This document shows positions 44,945-55,200 of a stretch of 64,000 bases of DNA, in pieces; the first letter of the stretch is position 1; each line of letters begins with the position of its first letter. The DNA is from Nitrospira sp. GTDB taxonomy: Bacteria > Nitrospirota > Nitrospiria > Nitrospirales > Nitrospiraceae. Location of the stretch: contig JADLEJ010000061.1 in the NCBI GenBank assembly GCA_020846195.1, positions 1-64,000 on the forward strand. The letters run 5' to 3'. Both the position numbers and the translations under genes were made by a program. The notes beneath the pieces are model-generated. The model saw only the letters and a list, made by a program, of their open reading frames with translations, was not told the origin of the DNA and ran no database searches.

Positions 44945-45925
44945 CTACCGAGTCGGCTGAAGTTCAGCGGACTTTTTCTTCGGTGCCGGCTTCGATGATA
45001 CGTTCTTCGCTTTCATCGCATCGCGTTCGGCGGTGCGTTCCCGGAGTTCCTTTTTCATCCATTCTGTTTCCTTGCGAAGGATGCTGATCTCCGATTCCTT
45101 GAGGGCATTGGCTTCTTGTGCTTGGCGCAGCTCATCCAACTTCATATTGAGGATATCTTCGGTGGTCATATCGTTCGTCGATTTATCCTCAGATGCGGAT
45201 GGATTCTTGATCGCGACAGTGGAAGCCGATGCGGGAGAACTTTGCCTGGCGGCCTTCACCGAAACTCCACTTGGAGCTTGTGCAATGGGTGTCGAGGGCA
45301 TCACCGTCGCGACGGGCATTGCAGCCGGCATCGATGCTCTGGCCAGCGCCGCATAGTCAATGACCATCGATAGGGCGCCTGCAGCGCCGTTGGCGGCAAA
45401 CGAGGGCGCCGACTCAATATGGGCTGCCGATTTTGGCGCGAATCCGACGGTCTTTATCCCCTTGATGGAGGAGATAGTGAAATAGGCCGCGCCATGTTGC
45501 ACATAAAGGGTGCCCGCGGTGGGTGCAGCGCCTGACCCTGCCGATGAAGATACACGGAAACCGACGATCTGTTCCGGTTTCGCTCGCGATAATCCTTGGG
45601 CTAGCAGGGGAGCGAGAAACTCGGCATCTCCATCGCTGAATACTCTCATCGGCTTACTGCCACTCGCGGGCATTCTGCTCGAGGCCGAGACGGCCTCTTC
45701 GGTCGTAATACCTTTTACAATTTTCAGCATCGTATTCTGATCGATGATTGTCGGGTGATTGGCTTCGAAGGACCATTCAGAGACCTCTTCGAGATAGACC
45801 GAACCTTTGGCGCTCTGATGCATGGATTGGGACCCTGAGAACATGGAACAGCCGCTCACGAGGGCGGCTGTCAGGAACAGACCTGTTGCCGTGTATCGGA
45901 TTCGATTGTTGCGAATAGAGTGCAT
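44945..45925 (-). CDS. Lipoprotein with C-terminal coiled coil
   Basis: This is a 326-residue protein with AAGGAGC upstream of the ATG. The signal peptide ends in the lipobox VSGC. The mature part starts with SVYLEEVSEWSFEANHPTII and continues with an Ala/Ser/Pro-rich middle (about residues 190-240). The last 80 residues are a charged coiled coil (ILNMKLDELRQAQEANALKE, then ISILRKETEWMKKELRERT) ending in a Lys/Pro tail. No family is recognised. It is probably an envelope protein. It converges with the exonuclease gene. Confidence 0.7.
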   Translation of the reverse strand: MHSIRNNRIRYTATGLFLTAALVSGCSMFSGSQSMHQSAKGSVYLEEVSEWSFEANHPTIIDQNTMLKIVKGITTEEAVSASSRMPASGSKPMRVFSDGDAEFLAPLLAQGLSRAKPEQIVGFRVSSSAGSGAAPTAGTLYVQHGAAYFTISSIKGIKTVGFAPKSAAHIESAPSFAANGAAGALSMVIDYAALARASMPAAMPVATVMPSTPIAQAPSGVSVKAARQSSPASASTVAIKNPSASEDKSTNDMTTEDILNMKLDELRQAQEANALKESEISILRKETEWMKKELRERTAERDAMKAKNVSSKPAPKKKSAELQPTR

Positions 45926-46006
45926 GGCTGCTCCTTTTTCCTTATGGATGGAACGTTATCGGTATATGGAAGGGGATGGTCTCGATGCGAACCGGCGTTC
46001 GGAGAG

Positions 46007-46090
46007 TTACCAGACGCCGAGGCCCATGAGGACCATGCCGATAGCCATCCATCCAAAAACGCCGAGTGAAATAATGGTTTCGAGTGTCAT
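46007..46090 (-). CDS. Putative 27-residue membrane microprotein
   Basis: This short reading encodes MTLETIISLGVFGWMAIGMV followed by LMGLGVW and a TAA stop. Almost the whole length would span the membrane once. There is no strong ribosome site before the ATG. It lies 81 bases upstream of the lipoprotein start on the same strand, in an otherwise gene-free stretch. Small single-helix proteins often stabilise larger membrane complexes, but no partner can be named. The call is tentative. Confidence 0.35.
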   Translation of the reverse strand: MTLETIISLGVFGWMAIGMVLMGLGVW

Positions 46091-46225
46091 GCGCTAGTCC
46101 GATTTGGTTTGATGATTAATGTAGGTGGTTATCGGTTATCTCTTGTGTTCATTTTCTGTCAGCAATTAGCATGCCATTGAGAAGTAAGGAGAAAGGTATA
46201 GCAATTTTGGTAAGGAGAGGATCAT

Positions 46226-46528
46226 TTGTGGATAGCGTGGGGGTTTTCTTCACAATCGACTAACGAGGATGAGAGGTACTGCTATCTCTTAACTCATCAA
46301 ATAAATCAGCTTGTTGTAGACGTAATCCGTGAAAGATTTTTGTATGACCAGGCTGAACTATACGGGTATGACTATCACGGAGGAAGTGAGATGGCTGCTA
46401 AAGGGATGTACGATCTTGGCGAGGTATTCTTGACGGGATTGTGTCAGAAAATGTTCAGCGCCTGGAATGAATGTGCAAGATTGTTCTTGCGCAAATTAGT
46501 GGTTCCAGATGAAAGAACGAAAAGATAG
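46226..46528 (+). CDS. Hypothetical protein, AT-rich, TTG start
   Basis: This is a 100-residue reading with TTG preceded by AAGGAGAGG at 5 bases. The content is distinctly AT-richer than the neighbours, with unusual codons (TAT, AGA, TTA), suggesting recent acquisition. It contains CYLLTHQINQLVVDVIRERF and GMYDLGEVFLTGLCQKMFSA, probably helical. No family is recognised. It converges with miaB. Confidence 0.45.
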   Translation: MWIAWGFSSQSTNEDERYCYLLTHQINQLVVDVIRERFLYDQAELYGYDYHGGSEMAAKGMYDLGEVFLTGLCQKMFSAWNECARLFLRKLVVPDERTKR

Positions 46529-46567
46529 TTAATAGTTTGGAAAACACGCAGGGCGGTTTCTGCGAGC

Positions 46568-47902
46568 TTATTCGGCGAACAGTGCGGCGACTGATGCGTC
46601 GGTAATGCGACGTTGAGTCAGCATGCCTGGCTGGAGCGGTTCGATAGCCTTATCCCAAATGACCGCAATATTGCCGTCTGTTTTGCCCATCCAGCGGTCG
46701 GGTGATCGGGTGGCTTCACGGTCCACGAGGATGGGCAGGGTTTGCCCAAGATACTCACGGTTTCTTGCTCCCCCGATTTCGCGTTGAAGTTCCACGAGCC
46801 GTTTGACGCGGTCGCCTTTTACATTCTCAGGAACATCATCCTGATATTTTCTAGCGGCGATGGTGTTCTTCCGTTCGGAATAAGCAAAGACGAAGGCTGA
46901 ATGGAATTGGGTTTGCTCGACGAGCTGACAGGTGCTCACGAAGTCTTGCTCGGTTTCTGTGCTAAAGCCACAGATGATGTCGGTGGTCAGGACGATGTCT
47001 GGTATCATTCCCTTGATCTGCTCAACTAGCCTGGAGTAATCCTCGGCGGTGTACTCGCGTCCCATGAGATCGAGAATCCGGTCGCTGCCAGATTGGAGCG
47101 GCAGGTGGATATGTTTGCAAATCTTTGGATGAGTGGCGATGGCTTCCAGCAGCGGAAGCGGGTAGTCCTTGGGATGGGGCGACGTAAAGCGGACTCGTTC
47201 GATGCCGGGGGTATCGGCGACGGCTGTGATGAGTCTGGCAAAATCCCAGCTTTCGGATCGATAGGAGTTTACGTTCTGCCCGAGCAGGGTAATTTGCTTG
47301 TATCCAAGAGACGCGGCCTGTCGCGCTTCGGCCAGCACGCTTTGGGGATCCCGTGAACGTTCTCGTCCACGGGTATAGGGAACCACGCAAAAACTGCAGA
47401 AGTTGTCGCAGCCGCGCATGACCGTAATCCAGGCATTGACCCCGCCATCGCGATCCGGCAGTACCCCTTCGTAGGTTTCGTATTCGGAAAGATCAAGGGC
47501 AAAGGCCTTTTTGGCAAAGCCCTGCTCTTGCGCCTGCAAAGCATTGGTTATCAGCATTGGGAGTTGGCGGTAGGCATCGGGACCGGCGAGCACGTCGATC
47601 AGCGGCACCTTTTTCGTCAACTCATCCTTCAGGCTTTGCGCCATGCATCCCAGCACGCCGACGACAAGCGGGCGCTCTTTCTTAACCGCCTGCAATTCTC
47701 CAAGATGGCCGTAGACCTTATTGTGCGCATTCTCCCGGATCGCGCAGGTATTCATCAGCATCACATCGGCTCGTTCACGGTCGTCGGTGAAGGCGAACCC
47801 GTCCTGCTTGAGCAACGAGCGGACCAGCTCACTGTCGGATTCATTCATCTGACAACCGAAGGTTTCAATATGGACGAGGTGCGGGGACGTTTTGTGCGTC
47901 AT
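46568..47902 (-). CDS. miaB: tRNA-2-methylthio-N6-isopentenyladenosine synthase MiaB
   Basis: This is a 444-residue methylthiotransferase that adds the 2-methylthio group to i6A37 of tRNAs. The N-terminal UPF0004 cysteines are in IETFGCQMNESDS, LMNTCAIRENAH and VGVLGCMAQ. The radical SAM motif CX3CX2C is in GCDNFCSFCVVPYTRGRERS. A C-terminal TRAM domain ends the protein (LPILVDREATRSPDRWMGKT). Its ATG overlaps the MtaB stop as ATGA, so the two enzymes for A37 modification are co-expressed. Confidence 0.97.
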   Translation of the reverse strand: MTHKTSPHLVHIETFGCQMNESDSELVRSLLKQDGFAFTDDRERADVMLMNTCAIRENAHNKVYGHLGELQAVKKERPLVVGVLGCMAQSLKDELTKKVPLIDVLAGPDAYRQLPMLITNALQAQEQGFAKKAFALDLSEYETYEGVLPDRDGGVNAWITVMRGCDNFCSFCVVPYTRGRERSRDPQSVLAEARQAASLGYKQITLLGQNVNSYRSESWDFARLITAVADTPGIERVRFTSPHPKDYPLPLLEAIATHPKICKHIHLPLQSGSDRILDLMGREYTAEDYSRLVEQIKGMIPDIVLTTDIICGFSTETEQDFVSTCQLVEQTQFHSAFVFAYSERKNTIAARKYQDDVPENVKGDRVKRLVELQREIGGARNREYLGQTLPILVDREATRSPDRWMGKTDGNIAVIWDKAIEPLQPGMLTQRRITDASVAALFAE

Positions 47903-49248
47903 AGTATTGGCAATGCGGTTGTGGCAGCCGGTTGAACTGTTGGATGTCCGACAGCCCAGCGTTCACTCGCGGCTGTGATTGTGATGGTGTGCATCTGGTT
48001 TGTGAGCTCAGCCTGAGAGGGCACCGCGACTTTCAGGAAATTGGCCGTCGTGCCGACCGAAAAACCGTCATGATGGCCAGCTTCAAATAAGACGGGGATC
48101 GTCGTGCCGATATGCCGGTTATGGAATGCGAGGCGTTTAGCATGCGACAGATCCGTTAAGACGGCCGTCCGTTTTTTTACTTGTGCGGGGTTGACCTGGT
48201 TGGCCAGTTTCACTGCTGCGGTGCCTGGTCTTGGTGAAAATGGAAAGACGTGAAAATAGGCGAAGGGAAGTTCGGTTGCGAGTTGCAGCGTGTTGGCAAA
48301 GGCCGCCTCATCTTCACCGGGGAAACCCACCATGATATCTGTGCCGAGTCCGAGTCGCGGCACGGTTTGCAACGCCCGCTCAATGAGCCGCACATACTCT
48401 TGTGCCGAATAGGACCGGTTCATCGCGGTCAGGATGCCGTCGTCTCCGCTCTGGAGAGGAATGTGAAGATAGGGACAGAGTTTTGACGAGGAGGCCATCA
48501 GATCAAGCAGGTGATCGGTGACGGTTGTCGGTTCGATGGAAGAAATTCTGATGCGCTCCAAGCCGGAGATGGTTTCCAATCGCATAATTACGGCACAGAG
48601 ATCCGCACCGGCCTGGTTGTATTGTCCGATGTTCACACCGGTCAACACGATTTCACGAACGCCTTGTGCGGCCAGTCCTTCAGCTTCGCGCAGGAGATCG
48701 TCAAGCAGGCGGCTGCGCTCACGGCCCCGCGCAAAGGGGATGAGGCAAAAACTGCACATAGTGCTGCAGCCGTCTTGAATTTTGAGCGGCGCGCGCGTCG
48801 AGTCCGGCGCACCGTATTCGGGAAGTTCAAAATCTTCCGGCGCGATAGTTTTCGTGCGATGCACGACCGGTGAAGCCTGCTTGTGAAGGCGGTCGCTAGG
48901 TGGCAGATAGGTCGGGAGATCCAGTTTGTATTGATTGCCCACAATGAGGTCGATGCCAGCCTGTTTTTTCAATCCCTCCGGTCCCGTCTGTGCATAACAG
49001 CCGGTCACGGCAATGAAAGCTTTGGGAGAATGTTTGAGCGTCTTGCGAATCAGATAGCGAGAGGTCCGTTCCGCATCCTCCGTCACCGAACAGGTATTAA
49101 GCACGAGTAAATCGGTTGGTTGGCCGAATGGCACAAGGCAATAGCCATCTCGTCGCAGCCGTTCTCCGAGTACAGCGGTCTCAGCTTGATTAAGGCGGCA
49201 ACCCAGCGTATGGAGCGATGCGCGCGGTGGTGTATGTGGTGTGGTCAT
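47899..49248 (-). CDS. mtaB: tRNA t6A37 methylthiotransferase MtaB
   Basis: This is a 449-residue protein that converts t6A37 to ms2t6A37. The UPF0004 cysteines are in LHTLGCRLNQAETA, VLNTCSVTEDAE and AVTGCYAQTGPE. The radical SAM cluster is in GCSTMCSFCLIPFARGRERS. LNQAE rather than QMNxxDS after the first cysteine marks the MtaB branch and not MiaB or RimO. Its TRAM part is shorter and more diverged. It is the first gene of a two-gene operon with miaB. Confidence 0.94.
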   Translation of the reverse strand: MTTPHTPPRASLHTLGCRLNQAETAVLGERLRRDGYCLVPFGQPTDLLVLNTCSVTEDAERTSRYLIRKTLKHSPKAFIAVTGCYAQTGPEGLKKQAGIDLIVGNQYKLDLPTYLPPSDRLHKQASPVVHRTKTIAPEDFELPEYGAPDSTRAPLKIQDGCSTMCSFCLIPFARGRERSRLLDDLLREAEGLAAQGVREIVLTGVNIGQYNQAGADLCAVIMRLETISGLERIRISSIEPTTVTDHLLDLMASSSKLCPYLHIPLQSGDDGILTAMNRSYSAQEYVRLIERALQTVPRLGLGTDIMVGFPGEDEAAFANTLQLATELPFAYFHVFPFSPRPGTAAVKLANQVNPAQVKKRTAVLTDLSHAKRLAFHNRHIGTTIPVLFEAGHHDGFSVGTTANFLKVAVPSQAELTNQMHTITITAASERWAVGHPTVQPAATTALPIL

Positions 49249-49390
49249 GCCGGTGGCATTATAGGGGAGGATTTACGAGAGGGGCAAGGTGGTGGCGGCT
49301 CAATTGTCTGTGGTGAAGATGCGATTCTTGGCGAATTGACAGCGATTTTGCGGCTCGATAGAGTATGCGGACTTGCCGGGAGGTATCGAG

Positions 49391-49798
49391 ATGGCCATAC
49401 GCGCGACCTGGATGCTTGCATTGCTGATCGCCTCCCTCTTGATGGTGCCCGCGCGCACCGCTTCTCACGGGGCCTTGCCGGTTGAGCCGGATCTCGCGAC
49501 GCGGCTCGATGAGCTTTACGACCATGAAGCCCGTCTTTTCCTCATGCTGTATTCGTTGAAAGGCAATGGCCAGGTGGATTATGTGACGGGCCGGCTCGTG
49601 CAGGAATATGCGCGGAGCAACTACGGCAATCCGATGTATCAGACCGAGGAGCAACCGCTGTTTTATTGGTGGGATCACACGATGTGGAACGACCCTGAGC
49701 AGGACGGGGTGAACGGCAATGAGCGGGTGTATCAGGAGAATGTGGACTTCGATATCTTGCGGTACAAACCTTGTGCGTTCAACGGCCAGCCCTGTTAG
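49391..49798 (+). CDS. Secreted hypothetical protein
   Basis: This is a 135-residue protein. The ATG at 49391 follows GGGAGG. A signal peptide (MLALLIASLLMVPARTASHG) is followed by an acidic, aromatic-rich mature part (ARLFLMLYSLKGNGQVDYVT, PLFYWWDHTMWNDPEQDGVN) with a single C-terminal cysteine pair (PCAFNGQPC). The DPEQDGVNGNE stretch could bind metal. I do not recognise a family. Divergent from mtaB. Confidence 0.65.
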   Translation: MAIRATWMLALLIASLLMVPARTASHGALPVEPDLATRLDELYDHEARLFLMLYSLKGNGQVDYVTGRLVQEYARSNYGNPMYQTEEQPLFYWWDHTMWNDPEQDGVNGNERVYQENVDFDILRYKPCAFNGQPC

Positions 49799-49898
49799 GT
49801 TCATTCCTATTGTGCGGTCTGGTTCAGCGCCGCCGGCCTGGGCGCGATTCGAGATTCTGCTGCAACTGTCTTCCTGGTGAGTGGTATTCTGCGTGCTG

Positions 49899-51191
49899 AT
49901 GAACCTTTCTCAGTTCATACCGCGTGCCTTGCTGAATCGCCGTCTGGCGGCGATGTTCCCGCTTGGATTTTTATCTGGGCTTCCGCTGGCGCTTACGGCT
50001 GGGACGTTGCAAGCATGGTTGACGGTGGAGGGAGTGGATCTCAAAACCATCGGCATCTTCACGCTGGTCGGATTGCCCTATACGCTGAAGTTCCTCTGGG
50101 CGCCGGTGATCGACCGGCTTGTCCCTCCGTGGCTTGGCCGCCGGCGCGGATGGATGGTGCTGACGCAGCTGTGTGTGGCGTTGGGCGTGGTGCTCATGGC
50201 AATGACGAGCCCGCGGCATCACCCGGAATTGCTGGCGGCGTTCGCTCTGCTCGTGGCCTTTTTTGCGGCGTCGCTCGATATTGTGTTCGACGCCTATCGG
50301 ACGGAGACCTTGGAAACGCAGGAGCGAGGATTCGGCGCCGCCGTGTGGGTGAACGGGTACCGGATTGCGTTGCTCGTGGCCGGAGCGGGGGCGCTGATCA
50401 GTGCGGATTTCGTCGGCTGGCAGGCGACCTATCTCCTATTGGCCGGACTCATGGTGATCGGGATAGTCGTTATTCTCTTGAGTCCAGAACCGAGTCTAGT
50501 GGCCGCTGCTCCGAAAACGATGGGCGAAGCGATCGGTGCGCCGCTGGTTGAGTTCTTTACTCGCTCCCATGCGGTGGGATTTTTGGCCGTGATCGTACTG
50601 TATAAACTCGGCGATGCCTTCGCGTCTTCTCTCCAGACGGCGTTTCTCATTGGCGGGGTGGGGTTCACTGCCGCGGAAGTGGGGTATGTGAAGGGGATTG
50701 GGATCTTCGCGACGCTGCTGGGCGCGTTGTTCGGTGGGCTCTTGATGGCGCGGACAGGGCTGGTGCAATCGCTCTTATGGTTCGGTCTCTTGCAGGCGCT
50801 GTCCAACCTCGGGTTTGTGGTGCTGGCCTGGGCAGGGAAGAGCACGGTGCTGCTCGCAGCGGTGGTGGTGGTGGAAAATATCACCGGGGGAATGGGCACC
50901 GCGGCGTTTGTGGCGCTGGTGATGTCGCTCTGCGATCCGCGCTACACGGCGACGCAGTTTGCGCTGTTATCCTCGCTTGAAGCGCTTGGGCGAGTCTTTG
51001 CCGGCCGCCCTTCCGCCGATGTTGTGGCGGCGGTCGGGTGGAGCCAATTCTTTTTCCTGACGTTTGTCGTGGCGCTGCCCGGTCTCTGGGCCGTCTGGCT
51101 GGTGCGAGAGCGGATTTCGTTTGGCCCGGCCAGTCACGTTGCACCGGCGCTATCGGCCGCTGCGCCAATTCAGCCGGCTCGCATCCGTTAG
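49899..51191 (+). CDS. AmpG-like MFS transporter
   Basis: This is a 430-residue protein with twelve expected membrane helices. AmpG-family features are clear: MFPLGFLSGLPLALTAGTLQ at the first helix, TLVGLPYTLKFLWAPVIDRL, and FFAASLDIVFDAYRTETLET. AmpG permeases import anhydro-muropeptides released from peptidoglycan for recycling. The start at 49899 fits the family; an upstream GTG (49881) is in frame. No clear ribosome site is seen for either. No recycling enzymes are adjacent. Its stop overlaps the stop of the next gene on the other strand. Confidence 0.88.
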   Translation: MNLSQFIPRALLNRRLAAMFPLGFLSGLPLALTAGTLQAWLTVEGVDLKTIGIFTLVGLPYTLKFLWAPVIDRLVPPWLGRRRGWMVLTQLCVALGVVLMAMTSPRHHPELLAAFALLVAFFAASLDIVFDAYRTETLETQERGFGAAVWVNGYRIALLVAGAGALISADFVGWQATYLLLAGLMVIGIVVILLSPEPSLVAAAPKTMGEAIGAPLVEFFTRSHAVGFLAVIVLYKLGDAFASSLQTAFLIGGVGFTAAEVGYVKGIGIFATLLGALFGGLLMARTGLVQSLLWFGLLQALSNLGFVVLAWAGKSTVLLAAVVVVENITGGMGTAAFVALVMSLCDPRYTATQFALLSSLEALGRVFAGRPSADVVAAVGWSQFFFLTFVVALPGLWAVWLVRERISFGPASHVAPALSAAAPIQPARIR

Positions 51192-51481
51192 GACGACAGT
51201 TTGCGCTGGAGGAAGAGAACAAAGAGCATGAGCGTTACCAGCGGGGCAAAGAGGAACGGTACGAGCCAAAGCCAGACGTTCTTTCCGCGGACGCGGGCCT
51301 GATCGATCATCCAGACGAAGATCCAGACCATGAGGCCGACATAGTTAAGGACGATCCACCGGGTGGTATGAATCTTCAGCCCGCTGCCGCTGTCAGGTGA
51401 GCCTTGGAGCAGGAAGATCATGAGCAACAGCATGAAGCTTCCCAGCAGTGCGGCAACCAGGCGTTTACTCCAGACAAACAT
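51188..51481 (-). CDS. Small membrane protein
   Basis: This is a 97-residue protein. The ATG at 51481 has AGGAGG 5 bases upstream. Three hydrophobic helices are visible (LVAALLGSFMLLLMIFLL, WIVLNYVGLMVWIFVWMI, WLWLVPFLFAPLVTLMLFVL), with a short basic tail. No family is recognised. The stop overlaps the AmpG-like stop. Confidence 0.65.
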   Translation of the reverse strand: MFVWSKRLVAALLGSFMLLLMIFLLQGSPDSGSGLKIHTTRWIVLNYVGLMVWIFVWMIDQARVRGKNVWLWLVPFLFAPLVTLMLFVLFLQRKLSS

Positions 51482-51619
51482 GAGATCCTCCTGTGAGATG
51501 TGGCCGCTCGGTCGTGATCGGGAGCGGTGGTGCGGGGCTAGGCTAATCAGCCGGTCCCGGTTTGTCAAACCGTCGGGAAGCGTAAGTATGAATGGTTTGG
51601 CGTCTTTTGTGAGGGTGAG

Positions 51620-51991
51620 ATGAGTCTTCTCAGGCTCTTGGTTCTCGTCGCTGTGTTAGCTGGAGCGGTGGGGCTTGCCCTGACCAATCCAACGATGGAT
51701 GGATATCTTCAGTTTGTGGAGAGAGAGCTTGGGAAGGCGATCGACCGAATGGATCGCAGTGCTCCCAGCCGCGAACAGCAATTTATCCGGCAAGTCTTCC
51801 AAAGCCAGAGTAAGAAGATTCTCCAAGAGGTGGTGCTCCCGCATACAAAACGGCAGAATTGGGGGATTGCGAGCCGGTATGTTACGCAGGCGGTCAGTAC
51901 GAAGATAGTGGTGATTGGGGTGGCTGGTTACTTCATTCCCATCGAAGGAGTTGAGGAGGCCACTATTAAAATTGGCCGATTGGCTTTTTAA
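51620..51991 (+). CDS. DUF4359 family protein
   Basis: This is a 123-residue protein with GAGGGTGAG before the ATG. An N-terminal membrane anchor (LLVLVAVLAGAVGLALTNPT) is followed by MDGYLQFVERELGKAIDR and a C-terminal IGVAGYFIPI. The TNPxxxxYxxF opening is typical of DUF4359 proteins, which are membrane-anchored and uncharacterised. It appears monocistronic. Confidence 0.78.
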   Translation: MSLLRLLVLVAVLAGAVGLALTNPTMDGYLQFVERELGKAIDRMDRSAPSREQQFIRQVFQSQSKKILQEVVLPHTKRQNWGIASRYVTQAVSTKIVVIGVAGYFIPIEGVEEATIKIGRLAF

Positions 51992-52141
51992 GCGAGTCTC
52001 TACCGATCAATTTCCTGCCATTTTTGCACCTCGTTTCTGTGGATAAGTACCTCGAAATCTCCGCAAGTCAGTGATCGGACTAGCAGATTGACTGTCCCCA
52101 TGTTTTCCCCTTTCTTCAAGGCAGAACCACAATACTTGGTG

Positions 52142-52170
52142 TTGACAAAATATCGTAATAGCTATATGTA
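52142..52170 (+). promoter_or_regulatory. Putative sigma-70 promoter of nrdJ
   Basis: TTGACA at 52142-52147 and TATGTA at 52165-52170 are 17 bases apart, about 112 bases before the nrdJ start. The stretch AGCTATATGTAGTC overlapping the -10 box resembles the NrdR repressor box (core CTATATATAG), though not exactly. Confidence 0.5.
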
Positions 52171-52282
52171 GTCTTTCTGCGATAGATTGCTGACGTCGCG
52201 GTCGTTCCATACCAGAGAAAAGACCCTCAATGATGCCCCCATTTGTATGCAGCTACAGAATCCCTCTTGAAGGAGGACTATT

Positions 52283-55200
52283 GTGAGAATTGAGCGGAGA
52301 TTTACCCGTCGCGGCCAGGGCCCCTACGAAGGTCTCACGTTCGTCAAGCGGTCGTCGGAGATTCGTAATCCAGACGGATCCACGGTGTTCAAACTTGAGA
52401 ACATTGATGTGCCTGAGCAGTGGTCTCAATTGGCCATTGATATTCTCGCCCAGAAGTATTTCCGGAAAGCGGGTGTGCCGCAGAAGGATCTCGCGGGCAA
52501 TGCCCTGATGGGCTCCGATGGGAAGCCGGTCTTGGGGAGTGAGCGAGATGCCCGCCAGGTGTTCGAACGGCTTGCCGGTTGCTGGACGCATTGGGGCAAA
52601 GAGTACGGCTATTTTAAGACGCCGGAGGATAGCGAGGCGTTTCAGGATGAGATCGGTTACATGCTGGCCAGGCAAATGGCCGCTCCCAATTCACCGCAGT
52701 GGTTCAACACGGGGTTGCATTATGCCTACGGACTCTCCGGTCCGGCGCAGGGCCATTTTTATGTCGATCCCAAGAGCCGCGAAGTTGTGAAATCGACCAA
52801 TGCGTTCGAGCATCCACAACCGCATGCCTGTTTTATCCAGTCCGTCGATGATGACCTCGTCAACGAGAATGGGATTATGGATTTGTGGGTGCGGGAAGCC
52901 CGGTTGTTTAAGTATGGATCCGGTACCGGGACGAATTTTTCCCGATTGCGGGGAGATGGCGAAGGGTTATCCGGCGGTGGGCGGTCGTCCGGCCTGATGT
53001 CTTTCCTCAAAATAGGGGATCGCGCGGCCGGCGCCATTAAGTCCGGCGGCACTACTAGGCGCGCCGCTAAGATGGTCTGTTTGGATCTCGATCATCCCGA
53101 CATCGAAGAGTTTATCGACTGGAAAGTCATTGAAGAGCAGAAGGTGGCCGCCATGGTCACCGGTTCGAAGATCTGCGCCCAACGGTTGAATGCGGTTTTG
53201 AAGGCCTGTCATGTTGTCGATGGCATGGGCCAGATGCGGGCAGAGATCGACCCGAAGAAGAATCCGGTTTTGCGGGAAGCTCTGGCCTCGGCTCGCCGGG
53301 ACATGGTGCCGGAAGCCTATGTTCAACGCATGTATTCGTATGCCCAGCAGGGATTTACCCATTTTGCGTTTCATGAGTACGATACAAACTGGGACGGAAA
53401 AGCCTATCAGACGGTTTCAGGGCAGAACTCCAATAACAGCGTCAGAATTCCCAATGAATTCTTTAAGACACTGGAGAAGGACGGCGATTGGCAATTAAAG
53501 CGTCGGATCGACGGCAAGGTCTGTAAAACGATCAAGGCCAGCGATCTCTGGGATCGGATTGCCTGGGCCGCCTGGATCTGCGCCGACCCCGGCACGCAGT
53601 ACGACACCACGATCAACGAATGGCATACCTGTCCGGAAGACGGCCGGATCAACGCCTCCAATCCCTGTTCCGAATACATGTTCCTCGACGATACGGCCTG
53701 CAATCTGGCGTCGCTCAATCTGGCGCTGTTTTATACGCCGGACGGGCAGTTTGAGTTGGAGAATTTCCGCCATGCGGTGCGTCTCTGGACGATTGTGCTG
53801 GAGATCAGCGTGCTGATGGCGTCGTTCCCCAGCAAGTCGATTGCGGAGAGAAGTTATCAGTTCCGTACGTTGGGGTTGGGCTACGCCAATCTTGGGACGG
53901 TATTGATGCGGCAGGGGATTCCCTACGACTCTCCCAAAGCGATGGCGATCTGCGGCTCGATCACGTCGATTATGACTGGAGAGTCGTATAGCACGTCGGC
54001 GGAAATGGCTGCGGAGCTCTGGCCGTTTCCCGGGTATACGAAAAATCGAGACCAGATGCTGCGAGTGATTCGCAACCACCGGCGAGCAGCCTATAACACC
54101 GCGGCGGACGAGTATGAAGGGCTGTCGATTGTCCCCCTGGGCATTCAGCCTGAGCATTGCCCTCCCGACCTGCTTATCGCGGCCCGCCGGGCCTGGGACC
54201 GGGCCTTGGAACTCGGGACGGCCTACGGGTATCGCAATGCACAGGTAACGGTGATTGCGCCGACCGGCACGATCGGGCTCGTGATGGATTGCGACACGAC
54301 CGGGATCGAGCCGGACTTCGCCTTGGTGAAGTTCAAGAAACTCGCCGGTGGCGGATATTTCAAAATCATCAATCAGAGCATTCCCCTGGCTCTTTCGACC
54401 ATGGGGTATTCCGAGAGCCAGATTCAGGACATCATCCGCTATTGCGTCGGCGCTCAGACACTCAAGGGTGCGCCGTTTATCAATCACGAGACCTTGCGCA
54501 ATAAAGGGTTTGACGATGCCGCGCTGGAACGACTTGAAAGCAACCTGGTTCAAGCGTTTGAAATCGCGTTTATGTTTAACAAGTTTACTCTGGGCGAGAC
54601 GTTTTGCATCGAGAAGCTCGGGTTGACCGATGCGCAGCTGGCCGAAACGAACTTCAATATGCTCAAGGCACTGGGCTTCACCCAGGAAGAAATTGCCGCG
54701 GCCAATGAGTATTGCTGCGGCACGATGACCGTCGAAGGGGCGCCGCATTTGAAAGCCGAGCATTTGCCGGTGTTCGATTGCGCCAATCGCTGTGGCCGGA
54801 TCGGCCAGCGCTTTATTCACGTCGATGCCCATATCCGGATGATGGCGGCGGCGCAGCCCTTTATCAGTGGCGCGATCAGCAAGACGATCAACATGCCGGC
54901 GGAGGCAACGCTTGACGAAGTGAAGTCCGCCTATCAGTTCGCGTGGAAGAGCATGGTGAAGGCGGTGGCGCTCTATCGAGACGGGTCAAAGTTGAGCCAG
55001 CCGCTGAGCGCATCGAGCGATGGGGAGAAGGCCATCGAGGCGTCAGTCGATCCTATATCGGTTGCCGCAGAGAAAATCACGGAGCGTGTGCTGGTTCGTT
55101 ATCTGGCCAAGCGGCGGCCGTTGCCTGGAAGACGGAACGGGTATACCCAAAAAGCCATTGTCGGCGGGCATAAGCTGTATCTGCGAACCGGGGAGTATGA

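Noticed and set aside
51992..52282. Cobalamin riboswitch in front of nrdJ
   Set aside because: The leader contains neither a recognisable B12 box nor the expected length of structured RNA.
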